Shown: positions 23,011 to 32,656 of the stretch, piece after piece
Layout: each line of letters opens with the position of its first letter
Numbering within the stretch: the first letter of the stretch is position 1
Assembly: GCA_013397865.1 (NCBI GenBank)
Contig: VZTI01001768.1
Coordinates: forward strand, 68,246-132,245
From: Struthidea cinerea
Lineage: Eukaryota > Chordata > Aves > Passeriformes > Corcoracidae
Reading direction: 5' to 3'
DNA length: 64,000 nucleotides
Program-made: the position numbers and the translations under genes
The notes under the pieces: model-generated
Told to the model about the DNA's origin: nothing
Database searches by the model: none
Seen by the model: the letters and a program-made list of their open reading frames with translations, nothing else

Positions 23011-23344
23011 TTCCTCCCATGGATGCAAAGGTATTCTCATCTCATCAGTCATTTTTTACAGTGGTTTATTTTGTGGTCGAGCTCCCTCAGTTTCAAAGAG
23101 CAGAGAAAAATTTTTTTAAGGTTGACCCTTCCCTGGCCTCTTTTTTTTAATTGGAATACTGGGAAAAATGAGCAGGAGGCAGGAATGAACAAAATCAGGA
23201 AAATACAGGGCATTTTAGAGTAAATGTAAATCGTATTAAAATTAATTTATTGATAAATTCGTGAAATAAATTTTCCAAAATTAGGAAGTGCCAGAAGTTG
23301 TTTTGGTCAGGTGAAATCAACCTGCACTGCACGTTGGCAATGTC
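23011..23344. other. unique AT-rich sequence
   Basis: T-runs at 23110-23150 and AT-rich DNA. No gene seen. Confidence 0.5.
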
Positions 23345-23615
23345 ACAAAATCATGGAATCATCAGAGTTGGAAGAGCCCTTCGGGACCATCCAGTGCCAC
23401 CCCAGCAGCACCAGCATCACCCCAAACCCTGTCCCCAAGGGCCACATCCAGACTCCTCCTGAACACTCCCAGAGACAGTGACTCCACCACTCCCTGGGCA
23501 GCTCATTCCAAGGCCTCACCGCTCTTCCAGGGAAATTTTCTTTCCCAATCTCCAACCTGAGCCTCCCCTGGTGCAATTTGAGGCCATTTCCTCTCCTCCT
23601 TTCCCTCGGGACACA
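23345..23615 (-). mobile_element. CR1 LINE 3' end, type B
   Basis: AAATCATGGAATCATCAGAG, GAAGAGCCCTTCGGGACC, through to CTCCTCCTTTCCCTCGGGAC, where it is 5'-truncated. About 270 bp, close to the type B consensus. Confidence 0.94.
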
Positions 23616-23888
23616 GAAGACTCCCTGAAATCAGAATGATGCTGATTAAATTAAACCACAGAGCAACATGCAAATATTTATCCTTATTTTAACAATGAAG
23701 GATAAAAATGATTTCGCAAATGAAACACGTCAGTAATAACTTTGCTGTTAAAAATTGGATTTATGGAGGGAATTTCCTGCCTGGAGTTGCTTGGTTTCAG
23801 ACCCCTGGAGCTGCAATAACCATGAGGACATTGGTTTTTCTCCGTATAGTTTCTCATATATAAAAAAAGTGTGATTTGGGTTTTAGAA

Positions 23889-24076
23889 ACCAATTGTCCC
23901 CTGGGAGGGTGGGGAGGCCCTGGCACAGGGTGCCCAGAGCAGCTGTGGCTGCCCCTGGATCCCTGGCAGTGCCCAAGGCCAGGCTGGACAGAGCTTCGAC
24001 CAAACTGGGATAGTGGGAGGTGTCTGGGTTCGGAATGAGAAGAGCTTTAAAGCCCTTCCCAACCCAACCCAACCCA
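23889..24076 (+). mobile_element. CR1 LINE 3' end, type A
   Basis: CAATTGTCCCCTGGGAGGG, CTGGCACAGGGTGCCCAGAG, GGGATAGTGGGAGGTGTC and CCCTTCCCAACCCAACCC. About 190 bp; the terminal octamers are replaced by AACCC repeats. Confidence 0.9.
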
Positions 24077-24269
24077 AATGCTGAGAGAAAATGTTCTATT
24101 TCCAAACGAACTCTGATATTCACACAAACAGGTTTTTTCCTTGCCGACCACTTGGCACGTTTTCCCCTCACTGTTATCCAGAGGATTCTCCTGACAGGAT
24201 AATTCCACCTCCCCTCCACAGAACTCCTCCTCAGCAGGGTTTATGCACAGGACAATCTTAAGGAGTTTC

Positions 24270-25340
24270 ACCCAGAAGAAAAGCTGCTCCTCAGCTCACT
24301 TTTTATTTCACTTTTTCTTTCAATTCCCTCACACAACTGATTCAATAAATCCCTTCTCAGCCCACAAGTCAGAGCTGCCTCTCTGCCACGTCCCAGCGAG
24401 TTCTGTCTGCCCCACAGAAGCTTTTTTAAAGAGTTCCACATCCTAAATGAAACCCAAGAGCAATGTCAACATTGTCCCTGCTGCCAAAAACCGGAGAGGC
24501 CAGCTTGGAAAAGTGCAATGCACCCCTCTCTTTGCTTTTTCCTGCTGTTCCCTGTCAAAATATTCCGTGTTAACATCTATCACCCTCTTCATGGTGCGTG
24601 TTTTCTGCCGGGGAGCACCCCTGGGATTTTTTCTTGTCGCTGGGATAGGGGGTTGTGTGGAGGAAACACAGAAATGAATTTATAATAATTAGGGAATCGC
24701 AGAATTATCAAGGCTGGAGGAGATCTTGAGCATCACCCAGTCCCACCCTCCCACCGCAACCCCCAAAGGTCACATCCAGCCACCTCTGGAACACTTCCAG
24801 GCCCCACCACCTCCCTGGGCAACTCATTCCAATGCCTGGACACTCCTGCAGGGAAGTTTTTCCCCAATATCCAATCTGAACCTCCCCTGGTGCAACTTGA
24901 GGCCTTTTCTGCTGGAGCGGGGTTTAGTCCTGCTGGGAATAAAACCGGGTGAGTAAAACCCGGAGTTATCCCCGTGAATTCAGCTCCTTGCCTTCGTCCA
25001 GCTTGGGAAGGAGATGCCAATATCCCCCCGATCCTGTTTTGCATCCCTGTGGATTCCTGCTGTCCCACAGCCCGTGGCAGTCAGGGATGGTCTCTTGGAA
25101 TTGCAGCACAGGCCGTGTTTTTTCCCCCAGAACTCCCCGATTACGCTCAATTTGGGGTTTCCCAATGGAAAATGGAACTCCTCACTGGTTAAAAGTCGCA
25201 CATTTTGGCGAAGTGGCGCTGCAAGTGCCCCCTGAATTGGCAGGATTAAAGCTACAGCATTCAGGGCCTTGCACAACCTCTCTCCCTCAGCGAGGTGTTC
25301 ATGGACCAAAACGGGAAAATTACCTCAGGAAAACATTTCC
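24270..25340 (+). repeat. left arm of 1,071-bp inverted duplication
   Basis: Reads, as reverse complement, base for base with 25895-26965 apart from scattered substitutions. The arms have exactly equal length (each pair of coordinates sums to 51235), so there is no net insertion or deletion. Landmarks: ACCCAGAAGAAAAGCTGC at its outer end, TACCTCAGGAAAACATTTCC at its inner end. It contains a type B-like CR1 (24693-24916). The frames within it have mirror-image partners in the other arm and are not supported as genes. Confidence 0.96.
24693..24916 (-). mobile_element. CR1 LINE 3' end inside left arm
   Basis: GAATCGCAGAATTATCAAGG, GGAGGAGATCTTGAGCATC, CACATCCAGCCACCTCTGG and CCAATATCCAATCTGAACC. 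A different, older subtype than type B. It predates the duplication because the other arm carries the same fragment. Confidence 0.88.
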
Positions 25341-25894
25341 TGGCTGGATTAGGCCCCAGTTCCCAGCACTCCACACGCTGCTTGCACACGGCAGGGGAGG
25401 ACTTTCATCCCTGCAGAAGAAGGATCACCTTGTGGTTTCCACCACGGCATCGGGAATTGCGAGGGCTCCATGACTCCAGGGAAGTGCCACCACCTCCAAT
25501 TTACGGAAGGAGAGCTGTGCTGGGCCTCCTCCTCCTCCTCCTTCCCTGGGTTTTGGCTGGGAATGTTTCCCTACTTGCTCTTTGCCTGGGAGGGAGAAGC
25601 TTTTTTGGCCACCGCAGCTCCAGGAATGCCGTGAGCGGTGCCTCGATCTGCCGGGATTTTGTTTCATCCATGAAAAACCTGGTCCCGGTCCCAGCCCCAT
25701 CCAGGCAATTTGGGGTGAGCTTTGGGATCTCCAGCTAAGATGAAACCTGTCCAAAATGCACAGATAATACACAGAAAACGTCGACATTGCTCTCGGGTTG
25801 CATTTGGGATGTGGAACTCTTTAAAAAAAGCTTCTGTGGGGCAGACAGAACTCCCCGGGACGTGGCAGAGAGGCAGCTCTGACTTGTGGGCTGA
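25341..25894. other. spacer of the 24-27 kb inverted duplication
   Basis: 554 bp between the arms. Its right part, 25775-25894, is a third copy of arm sequence: it matches 26762-26880 directly and 24355-24473 inverted. Its middle, about 25678-25770, resembles 26977-27058 in direct orientation (TGAGCTTTGGGATCTCCAGC against TGAACTTTGGGATCTCAAAC). A CTCCTCCTCCTCC run lies at 25525-25542. Confidence 0.85.
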
Positions 25895-26965
25895 GGAAAT
25901 GTTTTCCTGAGGTAATTTTCCTGTTTTGGTCCATGAACACCTCGCTGAGGGAGAGAGGTTGTGCAAGGCCCTGAATGTTGTAGCTTTAATCCTGCCAATT
26001 CAGGGGGCACTTGCAGCGCCACTTCGCCAAAATGTGTGACTTTTAACCAGTGAGGAGTTCCATTTTCCATTGGGAAACTCCAAATTGAGCGTAATCGGGG
26101 AATTCTGGGGGACAAAACACGGCCTGTGCTGCAATTCCAAGAGACCATCCCTGACTGCCACGGGCTGTGGGACAGCAGGAATCCACAGGGATGCAAAACA
26201 GGATCGGGGGGATATTGGCATCTCCTTCCCAAGCTGGACAAAGCCAAGGAGCTGAATTCACGGGGATAACTCCGGGTTTTACTCACCCGGTTTTATTCCC
26301 AGCAGGACTAAACCCCGCTCCAGCAGAAAAGGCCTCAAGTTGCACCAGGGGAGGTTCAGATTGGATATTGGGGAAAAACTTCCCTGCAGGAGTGTCCAGG
26401 TGTTGGAATGAGTTGCCCAGGGAGGTGGTGGGGCCTGGAAGTGTTCCAGAGGTGGCTGGATGTGACCTTTGGGGGTTGCGGTGGGAGGGTGGGACTGGGT
26501 GATGCTCAAGATCTCCTCCAGCCTTGATAATTCTGCGATTCCCTAATTATTATAAATTCATTTCTGTGTTTCCTCCACACAACCCCCTATCCCAGCGACA
26601 AGAAAAAATCCCAGGGGTGCTCCCCGGCAGAAAACACGCACCATGAAGAGGGTGATAGATGTTAACACGGAATATTTTGACAGGGAACAGCAGGAAAAAG
26701 CAAAGAGAGGGGTGCATTGCACTTTTCCAAGCTGGCCTCTCCGGTTTTTGGCAGCAGAGACAATGTTGACATTGCTCTTGGGTTTCATTTAGGATGTGGA
26801 ACTCTTTAAAAAAGCTTCTGTGGGGCAGACAGAACTCGCTGGGACGTGGCAGAGAGGCAGCTCTGACTTGTGGGCTGAGAAGGGATTTATTGAATCAGTT
26901 GTGTGAGGGAATTGAAAGAAAAAGTGAAATAAAAAGTGAGCTGAGGAGCAGCTTTTCTTCTGGGT
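25895..26965 (-). repeat. right arm of 1,071-bp inverted duplication
   Basis: Inverted copy of 24270-25340. Sampled differences are single-base, such as G to A changes around 25940-26110 and one at about 26758. Beyond 26965 the two flanks diverge (AAAAAAAACCC here against AGGAGTTTC on the left). Confidence 0.96.
26319..26542 (+). mobile_element. CR1 LINE 3' end inside right arm
   Basis: Mirror image of 24693-24916, ending GCCTTGATAATTCTGCGATTC. It was carried along by the duplication and is not an independent insertion. Confidence 0.88.
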
Positions 26966-27423
26966 AAAAAAAACCCAACCAGTTCCAGTCCTAGCCAGGC
27001 AACTTGGGATGAACTTTGGGATCTCAAACTAAAACAAAACAAGATTTAAATACACAGATACTGCAGCAAAGGGATTTGGAGTTGTGTGCACGAACTAATT
27101 TCAGTTTTGCTTCGCTCAAAAGCCCTTCTGGTGTGACTGTCTAAGAGTTAGACTGGAGATTAATTGATCTTGACATAGCTGAGGGGAGACTATCATTAAA
27201 GCCGAGCCTAGGCTGGAAAAATCCACGAAGATTTCTGTCTTCTGATGTGGAGTGGTGCTTTTTAACTGCAAAAATCTCCCTCGGTTTAAAAAGTGTCACC
27301 TAAGGGAAGAGGAGGAAATCAGCTGGAGAGGATCCTGGATCCTGGGGTTTCCCTTTCCTCAATCCAGCCTTGGGAGCTGCAGATTAACGTGGTCACCCCT
27401 CAGCTCAGCCAGGAGGGCTCAGT
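26966..27423. other. unique sequence beside the inverted duplication
   Basis: 26977-27058 resembles the spacer segment 25678-25770. The rest is unique, with no gene seen. Confidence 0.55.
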
Positions 27424-27605
27424 AAAGCCATATATTGGATAATACCTTGGATTTCCATAGAAGCCATATATTGGATAATATCTTGGATTTCCATAGAAGC
27501 CATATATTGGATAATATCTTGGATTTCCATAGAAGCCATATATTGGATAATATCTTGGATTTCCATAAAAGCCATATATTGGATAATATCTTGGATTTCC
27601 ATATC
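27424..27605. repeat. 36-bp minisatellite, five units
   Basis: The word GCCATATATTGGATAATA recurs at 27427, 27463, 27499, 27535 and 27571, exactly 36 bp apart. Units differ by single bases (TACC against TATC, ATAGAA against ATAAAA). All three minus frames are open over it, one giving a 12-residue Tyr/Pro repeat, because 36 is a multiple of three and the unit has no stop. That argues for a tandem repeat and not a selected protein. Confidence 0.97.
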
Positions 27606-28079
27606 CAAAATATTGTGCTGGCACTCTGGAAAAAGGGGATCCGAGCCGTCAAAACATGGGAGAGCCACGGGATTCCCAGCTGATCCCAACCAACACAGCT
27701 CCGCTCCCACAGACACCAGCGGAGGATCCAGAAATCTTCCTGAGGATGTAAAACCTGGCTGGAAGAACATTCATCTTCCATTCTTCATTCCTGCCATGGA
27801 GACACAGTGGAAGTTCAGTGTGCTTTCCATGGGCCATGGTTGGATTTTCCTTCCTGGGAGCCACGGGGTGACCGGAAAACTCAGTGCCTCTGCTTCCAAA
27901 TCATTCGAAGCCCCTTGGTTTCCCACACTGGGATTTTAAGGAGCAGTAGCAGCAAGCCGTGGCACCAAATAAACCCATTCCAGCTGGAGGAATGGGTTCA
28001 TTTGGAGGGTTAATAGGTGGAGAAATTTTGAAAGAGGAGGAAAAATTTGCAGTTTCTGAGGCTTCTCTTACATGAAGAC

Positions 28080-28149
28080 CATGGAATTAGAGAGTGGTTT
28101 GGGATGGAAGGGAGCTTAAAGCTCATCCCATCCCACCCCTGCCATGGCA
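28080..28149 (-). mobile_element. CR1 LINE 3' terminal scrap, type A
   Basis: ATGGAATTAGAGAGTGGTTTG, GGATGGAAGGGAGCTTAAAG and CATCCCACCCCTGCCATGGC. About 70 bp. Confidence 0.85.
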
Positions 28150-29353
28150 AAATTTGGGCCCGTGATTTTCCCAAAAAAAGCTCTAAATATTCGTGCCATG
28201 GATATCTCATAATTCCCAGTTTGGGAATAACCAGCAGAGAGCCCCCTGTGTCCCCCGGGGGAGTGGATTAAAGTGACAATGATGACAAAGACATTTCTGA
28301 ATTTGATTTGCTCGCACCATCCCTGGGGACCATCCAAGGCCGAGCTCCTGAGGAATGCCACTCACGCCAGCTGGAATGTCTTGTTTACCCTCTGGAATTA
28401 CTCCTCCATCCCTCTCCCTCCCGAAGCTAAAAAGCAGCGCTCCCTGAAATCATTTATTTTGCCTCTCCCATAAATTTGCTCCCTAAACTTCAAGGCAGCA
28501 TTCCAAACTGAACCAAAATATCCCGGAAAAGCTCTGCTCTTATCTCTTGGCTGTCTGGCTTTGGGCAACATTTTCCATGACAACGAGCAGCAGCTAAAAA
28601 AAATACAACCAGAGCCCAAACATCAGCAGGGGATGGATGGACCAACACAAATACAGGGAAAACAAGGAATTTTTATCTATAAAAACCAATTTCTTCAGCA
28701 AAGTTTGTTGTTTCTATCTTGGATCCCCAGCAGGATTTTCCACAAGCAGAAGGATCAAAATCTCCCAGGTTCTACCACGAAAGCTCTAAGAAAATATCGT
28801 TTTTATTTATTTCAGCTCTTTCTTCACCCACATTTATACTCCTCATTTTATATTTCCCACCATTCAGGCACAGGCTGCTCACTTTTCTTCCCATAAGGAA
28901 ATACCCAACAATTTTGCCTTGGAAATTGTATTTATCTCGCAGAGAAAGCTGAATTATGAAAGCTAAAAACCCAGCTAAATTCAGCAGAGGTTTTTATTTT
29001 TTTTTTCACTATTTCAAGCCTCTGACAGCATGAAAAAAATCCGATTTTTTTTTTAATCATCCCGTATAAATTAATAGTATTTAATATAAATTGAGAGCAT
29101 TGAGCAGTGTTTAAAGAGAAGGGAGTCACGGTCTAACTCTTCCCAAAGAGTGGGAATGTGGCTGGCAGGGGGAGATGAGCCCCAGACACCGCTGAAATCT
29201 CTGAAGATGTCTGCAGCAACCAACACTCTCCCTAATGAGACCTCAGAATGTCTTGATGAGCTTCTCTAATTGCTCCGCATAATTGGAAGGAGCTGCAGCC
29301 CCATTTCAGAAACGCTCAGCTGCGAATTGGGGGGATGTGGCTCTAATTAAGCT

Positions 29354-29381
29354 GGGGAGGGGGTTGGGTTTGGGGGGGGGG
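29354..29381 (+). other. G-quadruplex motif
   Basis: Four G-runs of 4, 5, 3 and 10 bases separated by loops A, TT and TTT. This fits the standard four-tract rule with very short loops, which favours a stable parallel quadruplex. Confidence 0.85.
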
Positions 29382-29685
29382 CTTTTGTTTTATTTTCCTT
29401 GATTTTGTTCTGTTTTGATTTGGTTTCCAGCCCTGATTATTTAAGGGTGAAAACAACATTAATCAGTGGCCAGATTGATCAATTATCAATTGCAAACATC
29501 TCACGGTCTCCTGATAATTTGTGGTCCATCAGGGAATTGGCACTGTTCCTAAAGGAACAACCAGCATCTCGCAATATTTCACTCCTTCCCACCAAATCAG
29601 CGGCTCTTCCCAAAATTCTGACGTTCAGGCAGCCGGCAAATAACCAGAAATACTTTTAAAAGCAGCTTCAAAAGGTAAATGTTTA

Positions 29686-29850
29686 TGCTGGGGGTGTTCA
29701 CCTGGAGGAGAGGAGGCTCTGGGGAGACCTTAGAGCCCTTCCAGGGCTTTAGGAAAAGGAGGGAGAGGGATTTTTATAGGTACAGAGAGTGACAGGACAA
29801 CGGGAATGGTTTTAAACTGAGGCAGGGCAGGGTTGGATTGGATGTTAGGA
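29686..29850 (+). mobile_element. CR1 LINE fragment, type A, 3' end missing
   Basis: GGGGGTGTTCACCTGGAGG, GGAGACCTTAGAGCCCTTCC, GGTTTTAAACTGAGGCAGGG and TTGGATTGGATGTTAGG. It matches the middle of the copy at 10746 but stops before the 3' terminal part. Confidence 0.85.
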
Positions 29851-29931
29851 GAACCAGGGAATGCTGTTCCCGATGCCCCCCAGGACAGGGTTGGGCTCTC
29901 CAGGCTCCCAGGGAATATTCCTGGCTAAAAT

Positions 29932-29998
29932 TCCACTTGCCATCCACCAGAATCCCAACGTCCCTTTCCGCAGTGCTGCTCTCCTTCCTCATCTGTCC
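29932..29998 (-). mobile_element. CR1 LINE fragment, upstream 3' UTR
   Basis: CATCCACCAGAATCCCAACG, then TCCCTTTCCGCAGTGCTGC: a stretch typical of CR1 well upstream of the 3' terminus. Short and isolated. Confidence 0.6.
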
Positions 29999-30539
29999 AA
30001 CATCCAGGGTTGTTCCAGCTGCAGAATCCATCCAGGTGTTTGTTCAAGTGTTCCCAGACCTCTCATTTTTCTGGGACTCCCTTTCCAGGGATTCAACAAT
30101 CTCCCATCACCTCTTATCACCCCCGAAGGGTGAGATTTGTCCATGGATTCCCCCAAATCCTCCTGATCAATCACGAGCTCCTTGCCATAGATCCAGTTGG
30201 ATTTATCTCCATGCTGTGCTCACGGTTGCAAAATTCCACGATCCAACTTTTCTCCCAGGGTTGGATTTCTCCCTCGGTCTTAGAACTGCATTTAGACTGA
30301 GATGAAAAGATGCTGCTGTTCCCTATTTACTACTGGGAAAGCATGGAAGCTGGTACCTGGGAGTGAGGTATGAGCAGCAGAAACCTGGAATATTATCCCG
30401 GAAAAGTCTGTCAGTCCCAATATCAGACTTTGCCTCCAGTATCTGCATTTCCACAAGGAGCTGTGCAGAGAGAGAGGCTTGACAAGGAGATCCACACCCA
30501 CAGCGTATCATGGATGTTCATAAGAGTGGAATTTTCTGG
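29999..30539. other. unique sequence, no gene seen
   Basis: No coding block or repeat body recognised. A long plus frame starting at 30370 is open only because it continues through the type C CR1 that follows. Confidence 0.5.
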
Positions 30540-30865
30540 AATCCCAGGATCCCTGAGGCTGGAAAAGCTCTCCCAGCCCATCAAGGCCAAGCTGTGCCCG
30601 ATGCCCACCTTGTCCCCAGCCCAGAGCACTGAGTGCCACCTCCAGCCCTTCCTTGGGCACCTCCAGGGATGGGCACTCCAAACCTCCCTGGGCAGCCCCT
30701 GCCAAGGCCTGACCTCCCTTTCCATGGGGAAATTCCTGCTCCTGGTGTCCAAGCTGAGCCTCCCCTGGCCCAGCCTGAGGCCGTTCCCTCTCCTCCTGTC
30801 CCTGTTCCCTGGGAGCAGAGCCCGACCCTCCCCGGCTGCCCCCTCCTGTCAGGGAGTTGTGCAGA
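30540..30865 (-). mobile_element. CR1 LINE 3' end, type C
   Basis: AATCCCAGGATCCCTGAGGC, CTGGAAAAGCTCTCCCAGCC, GTGTCCAAGCTGAGCCTCCC and GTCAGGGAGTTGTGCAGA, where it is 5'-truncated. About 325 bp, low divergence from 5888. Confidence 0.94.
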
Positions 30866-31742
30866 ATGAGTTGGAATATTGGAATATTGGCCCAAAACAG
30901 GCTGAGGACAGGAGCAGGAGCAAGGCAGCTTCATCACCCTCTTTGATCATCCCCAGCAGCAGCAGCGAAGCTTTGTGGTGTTTGCCTCGTTCATTCCTTA
31001 TTTTTAATGATTTTTTTTCTTCCTTTAGGAGCACAAAAGATCCGGGAGATCGAATCTGGCACTTCATCATCTCTCTCATAATCTCCTTCCACGAAAATGT
31101 GTTAATTTGGAAAAATAAAAAGGAGGATAAAAGGAGGATTTATGAACACCCCCAGCCTAATAAAGAAGCTTACAACACTGCAAAAAGGGCCGCTGTTAAA
31201 TATGTTTCACATTTGAAGGGCTGTAAAATTGTTCGAGCAAGCTCTGGCGAGCCTGGTTTTAATGAAGTCTTTTGTCTCTCCAAGGCAGAGCATTCCATGT
31301 GGAGAAGGTTCTTTCCCCCCACTGCTGATGGAGTTAACTCTCACAGGGATATCCCTCTTTCCGGAAGGAACAAGAAATCCCCCTATCCAGCGCATTCCCT
31401 GAGCCCTGGTGGAGGCTGCCAAACAAAGTGCCAAGTGCGCAGAGTTGGGATGTCTCCCAAATAAACGGTCAGCGCCAAAAATCCGGCTCCCAAAGGAATG
31501 AGAAATCCAGGCTGTGTCATGTGTGGTCATGCCCAGCAAGAACATCCAGGTTGGTTGTGCTTCCCAAAAGTTTTGCTTTTCCCACTCTGAAATCCCAGCC
31601 CTTCTGATCATCCCCCACACCTTTCAACGTTGGTTTTCTCCTGCAGCTTCTCCTCCATCCCCCTGAGCATTCCATGTTCCCTGTGCCTCCTGCTGTGGGA
31701 TGGCTTCATCCCTGATTTCTCCTCACCCTCACAGGCTGCTTC
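30866..31742. other. unique sequence, no gene seen
   Basis: A pyrimidine run with TTTCTTCCTTTAGG at 31013-31030 resembles a splice acceptor, but the frame after it has no recognisable protein features and no clear donor. Confidence 0.45.
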
Positions 31743-32089
31743 TCATGGAATTCCAGGATGGTTTGGGCTGGGAGGGACCTTAAAGCCCATCCAGTGCCAC
31801 CCCTGCCATGGGCAGGGACACCTCCCACTGTCCCAGGCTGCTCCAAGCCCCAGTGTCCAGCCTGGCCTTGGACACTGCCAGGGATCCAGGGGCAGCCACA
31901 GCTGCTCTGGGCACCCTGTGCCAGGGCCTGCCCACCCTCCCAGGGAACAATTCCTGCCCAAGATCCCATCCAGCCCTGCCCTCTGGCACTGGGAAGCCAT
32001 TCCCTGTGTCCTGGCCCTCCAGCCCTTGGCAACTGTCTCTCTCCATGGTTCCTGCAGCTCCTTCAGGCCCTGCAAGGCCACACTGAGGT
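31743..32089 (-). mobile_element. CR1 LINE 3' end, type A (part 1, interrupted)
   Basis: CATGGAATTCCAGGATGG, TGCCATGGGCAGGGACACC, CCACCCTCCCAGGGAACAA, to CACACTGAGGT, where the LTR at 32090 breaks in. The copy resumes at 32450. Confidence 0.95.
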
Positions 32090-32449
32090 TGATGCCTTAA
32101 CTATCCTCCTAGAAACAGAGACGGGACAGGAGTAAGGGAATAAGGTGGGGATTTATTTGAAAGGCCTTCAAAGGTACCCCTGGGGAGCCAGAGGCTGCTG
32201 CCAGGATGGACCCCGAGATGGACGGCAGGGCACGAGTTCTTCACACTTTTATAGGTTTGGTTCNTTTGGTTTACACAGTTTGGGCCTAGGACGGTCCGAG
32301 TGTCCTTGAGAAGCAGGCCTGGAGAGGCTTTGTTGTGTCTGCCCAGCACAGAGAGCAGAAATGAACAGGCTACAAGAAACATCAGAGCTACACACTAAAT
32401 AGTACAGAACTTTAAAAAATATAAGAGTTAAAACCTAAGGCATCAAGGT
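32086..32449 (-). mobile_element. solo LTR, 356 bp, 4-bp target duplication, in CR1
   Basis: Body 32090-32445 with 10-bp perfect inverted ends: TGATGCCTTA at the left, TAAGGCATCA at the right. AGGT is duplicated at 32086-32089 and 32446-32449. The uninterrupted paralogous CR1 at 60940-61322 shows the empty site CACACTGAGGTCACCCC. On the minus strand CTATAAAAG (32246-32254) is followed 90 bp later by AATAAA (32152-32157), which gives orientation. A 4-bp duplication points to an ERV1-like (gammaretroviral) integrase. An assembly N sits at 32264. Confidence 0.93.
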
Positions 32450-32656
32450 CACCCCAGAGCTTCTCCTCTCCAGGCTGAACAATCCCAGCTCTCCCAGCCT
32501 TTCCTCCCAGCAGAGCTGCTCCATCCCTCTGCTCATCCTGGTGCCTCCTCTGGCCTCTCTCCAGCAGCTCCACGTCCTCCCTGTGCTGGGCCCCAGGGCT
32601 GGGGCAGCTCTGCAGGTGGGGTCTCACCTGAGCACAGGGGCACAGGGGCACAATCC
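32446..32656 (-). mobile_element. CR1 LINE 3' end, type A (part 2, after LTR)
   Basis: Continues the element at 31743: CACCCCAGAGCTTCTCCTC, CTTTCCTCCCAGCAGAGCTG, CTCCACGTCCTCCCTGTGC and GTGGGGTCTCACCTGAGC. Joined with part 1 it gives about 560 bp of CR1 3' region. Confidence 0.95.

Larger units (their letters stand above)
27606..29685. other. unique region, partly AT-rich
   Basis: Contains a CR1 scrap (28080) and a G-quadruplex motif (29354). 29200-29530 has several TAATTG/TAATGA-like words and looks like possible regulatory DNA. No coding block recognised. Confidence 0.45.

Noticed and set aside
24949..25473. 174-codon frame with a mirror partner at 25735-26286
   Set aside because: The similarity of the two products comes from the inverted duplication. 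No start context, splice signals or known domain.
31013..31225. Possible exon after a pyrimidine-rich TTTAGG acceptor
   Set aside because: The following frame is Lys/Ile-rich low-information sequence with no good donor and no recognised family.
30370..31464. 364-codon plus open frame, the longest in the window
   Set aside because: It is open because it passes through an antisense type C CR1 fragment. The flanking parts show no recognisable domain and no splice logic.
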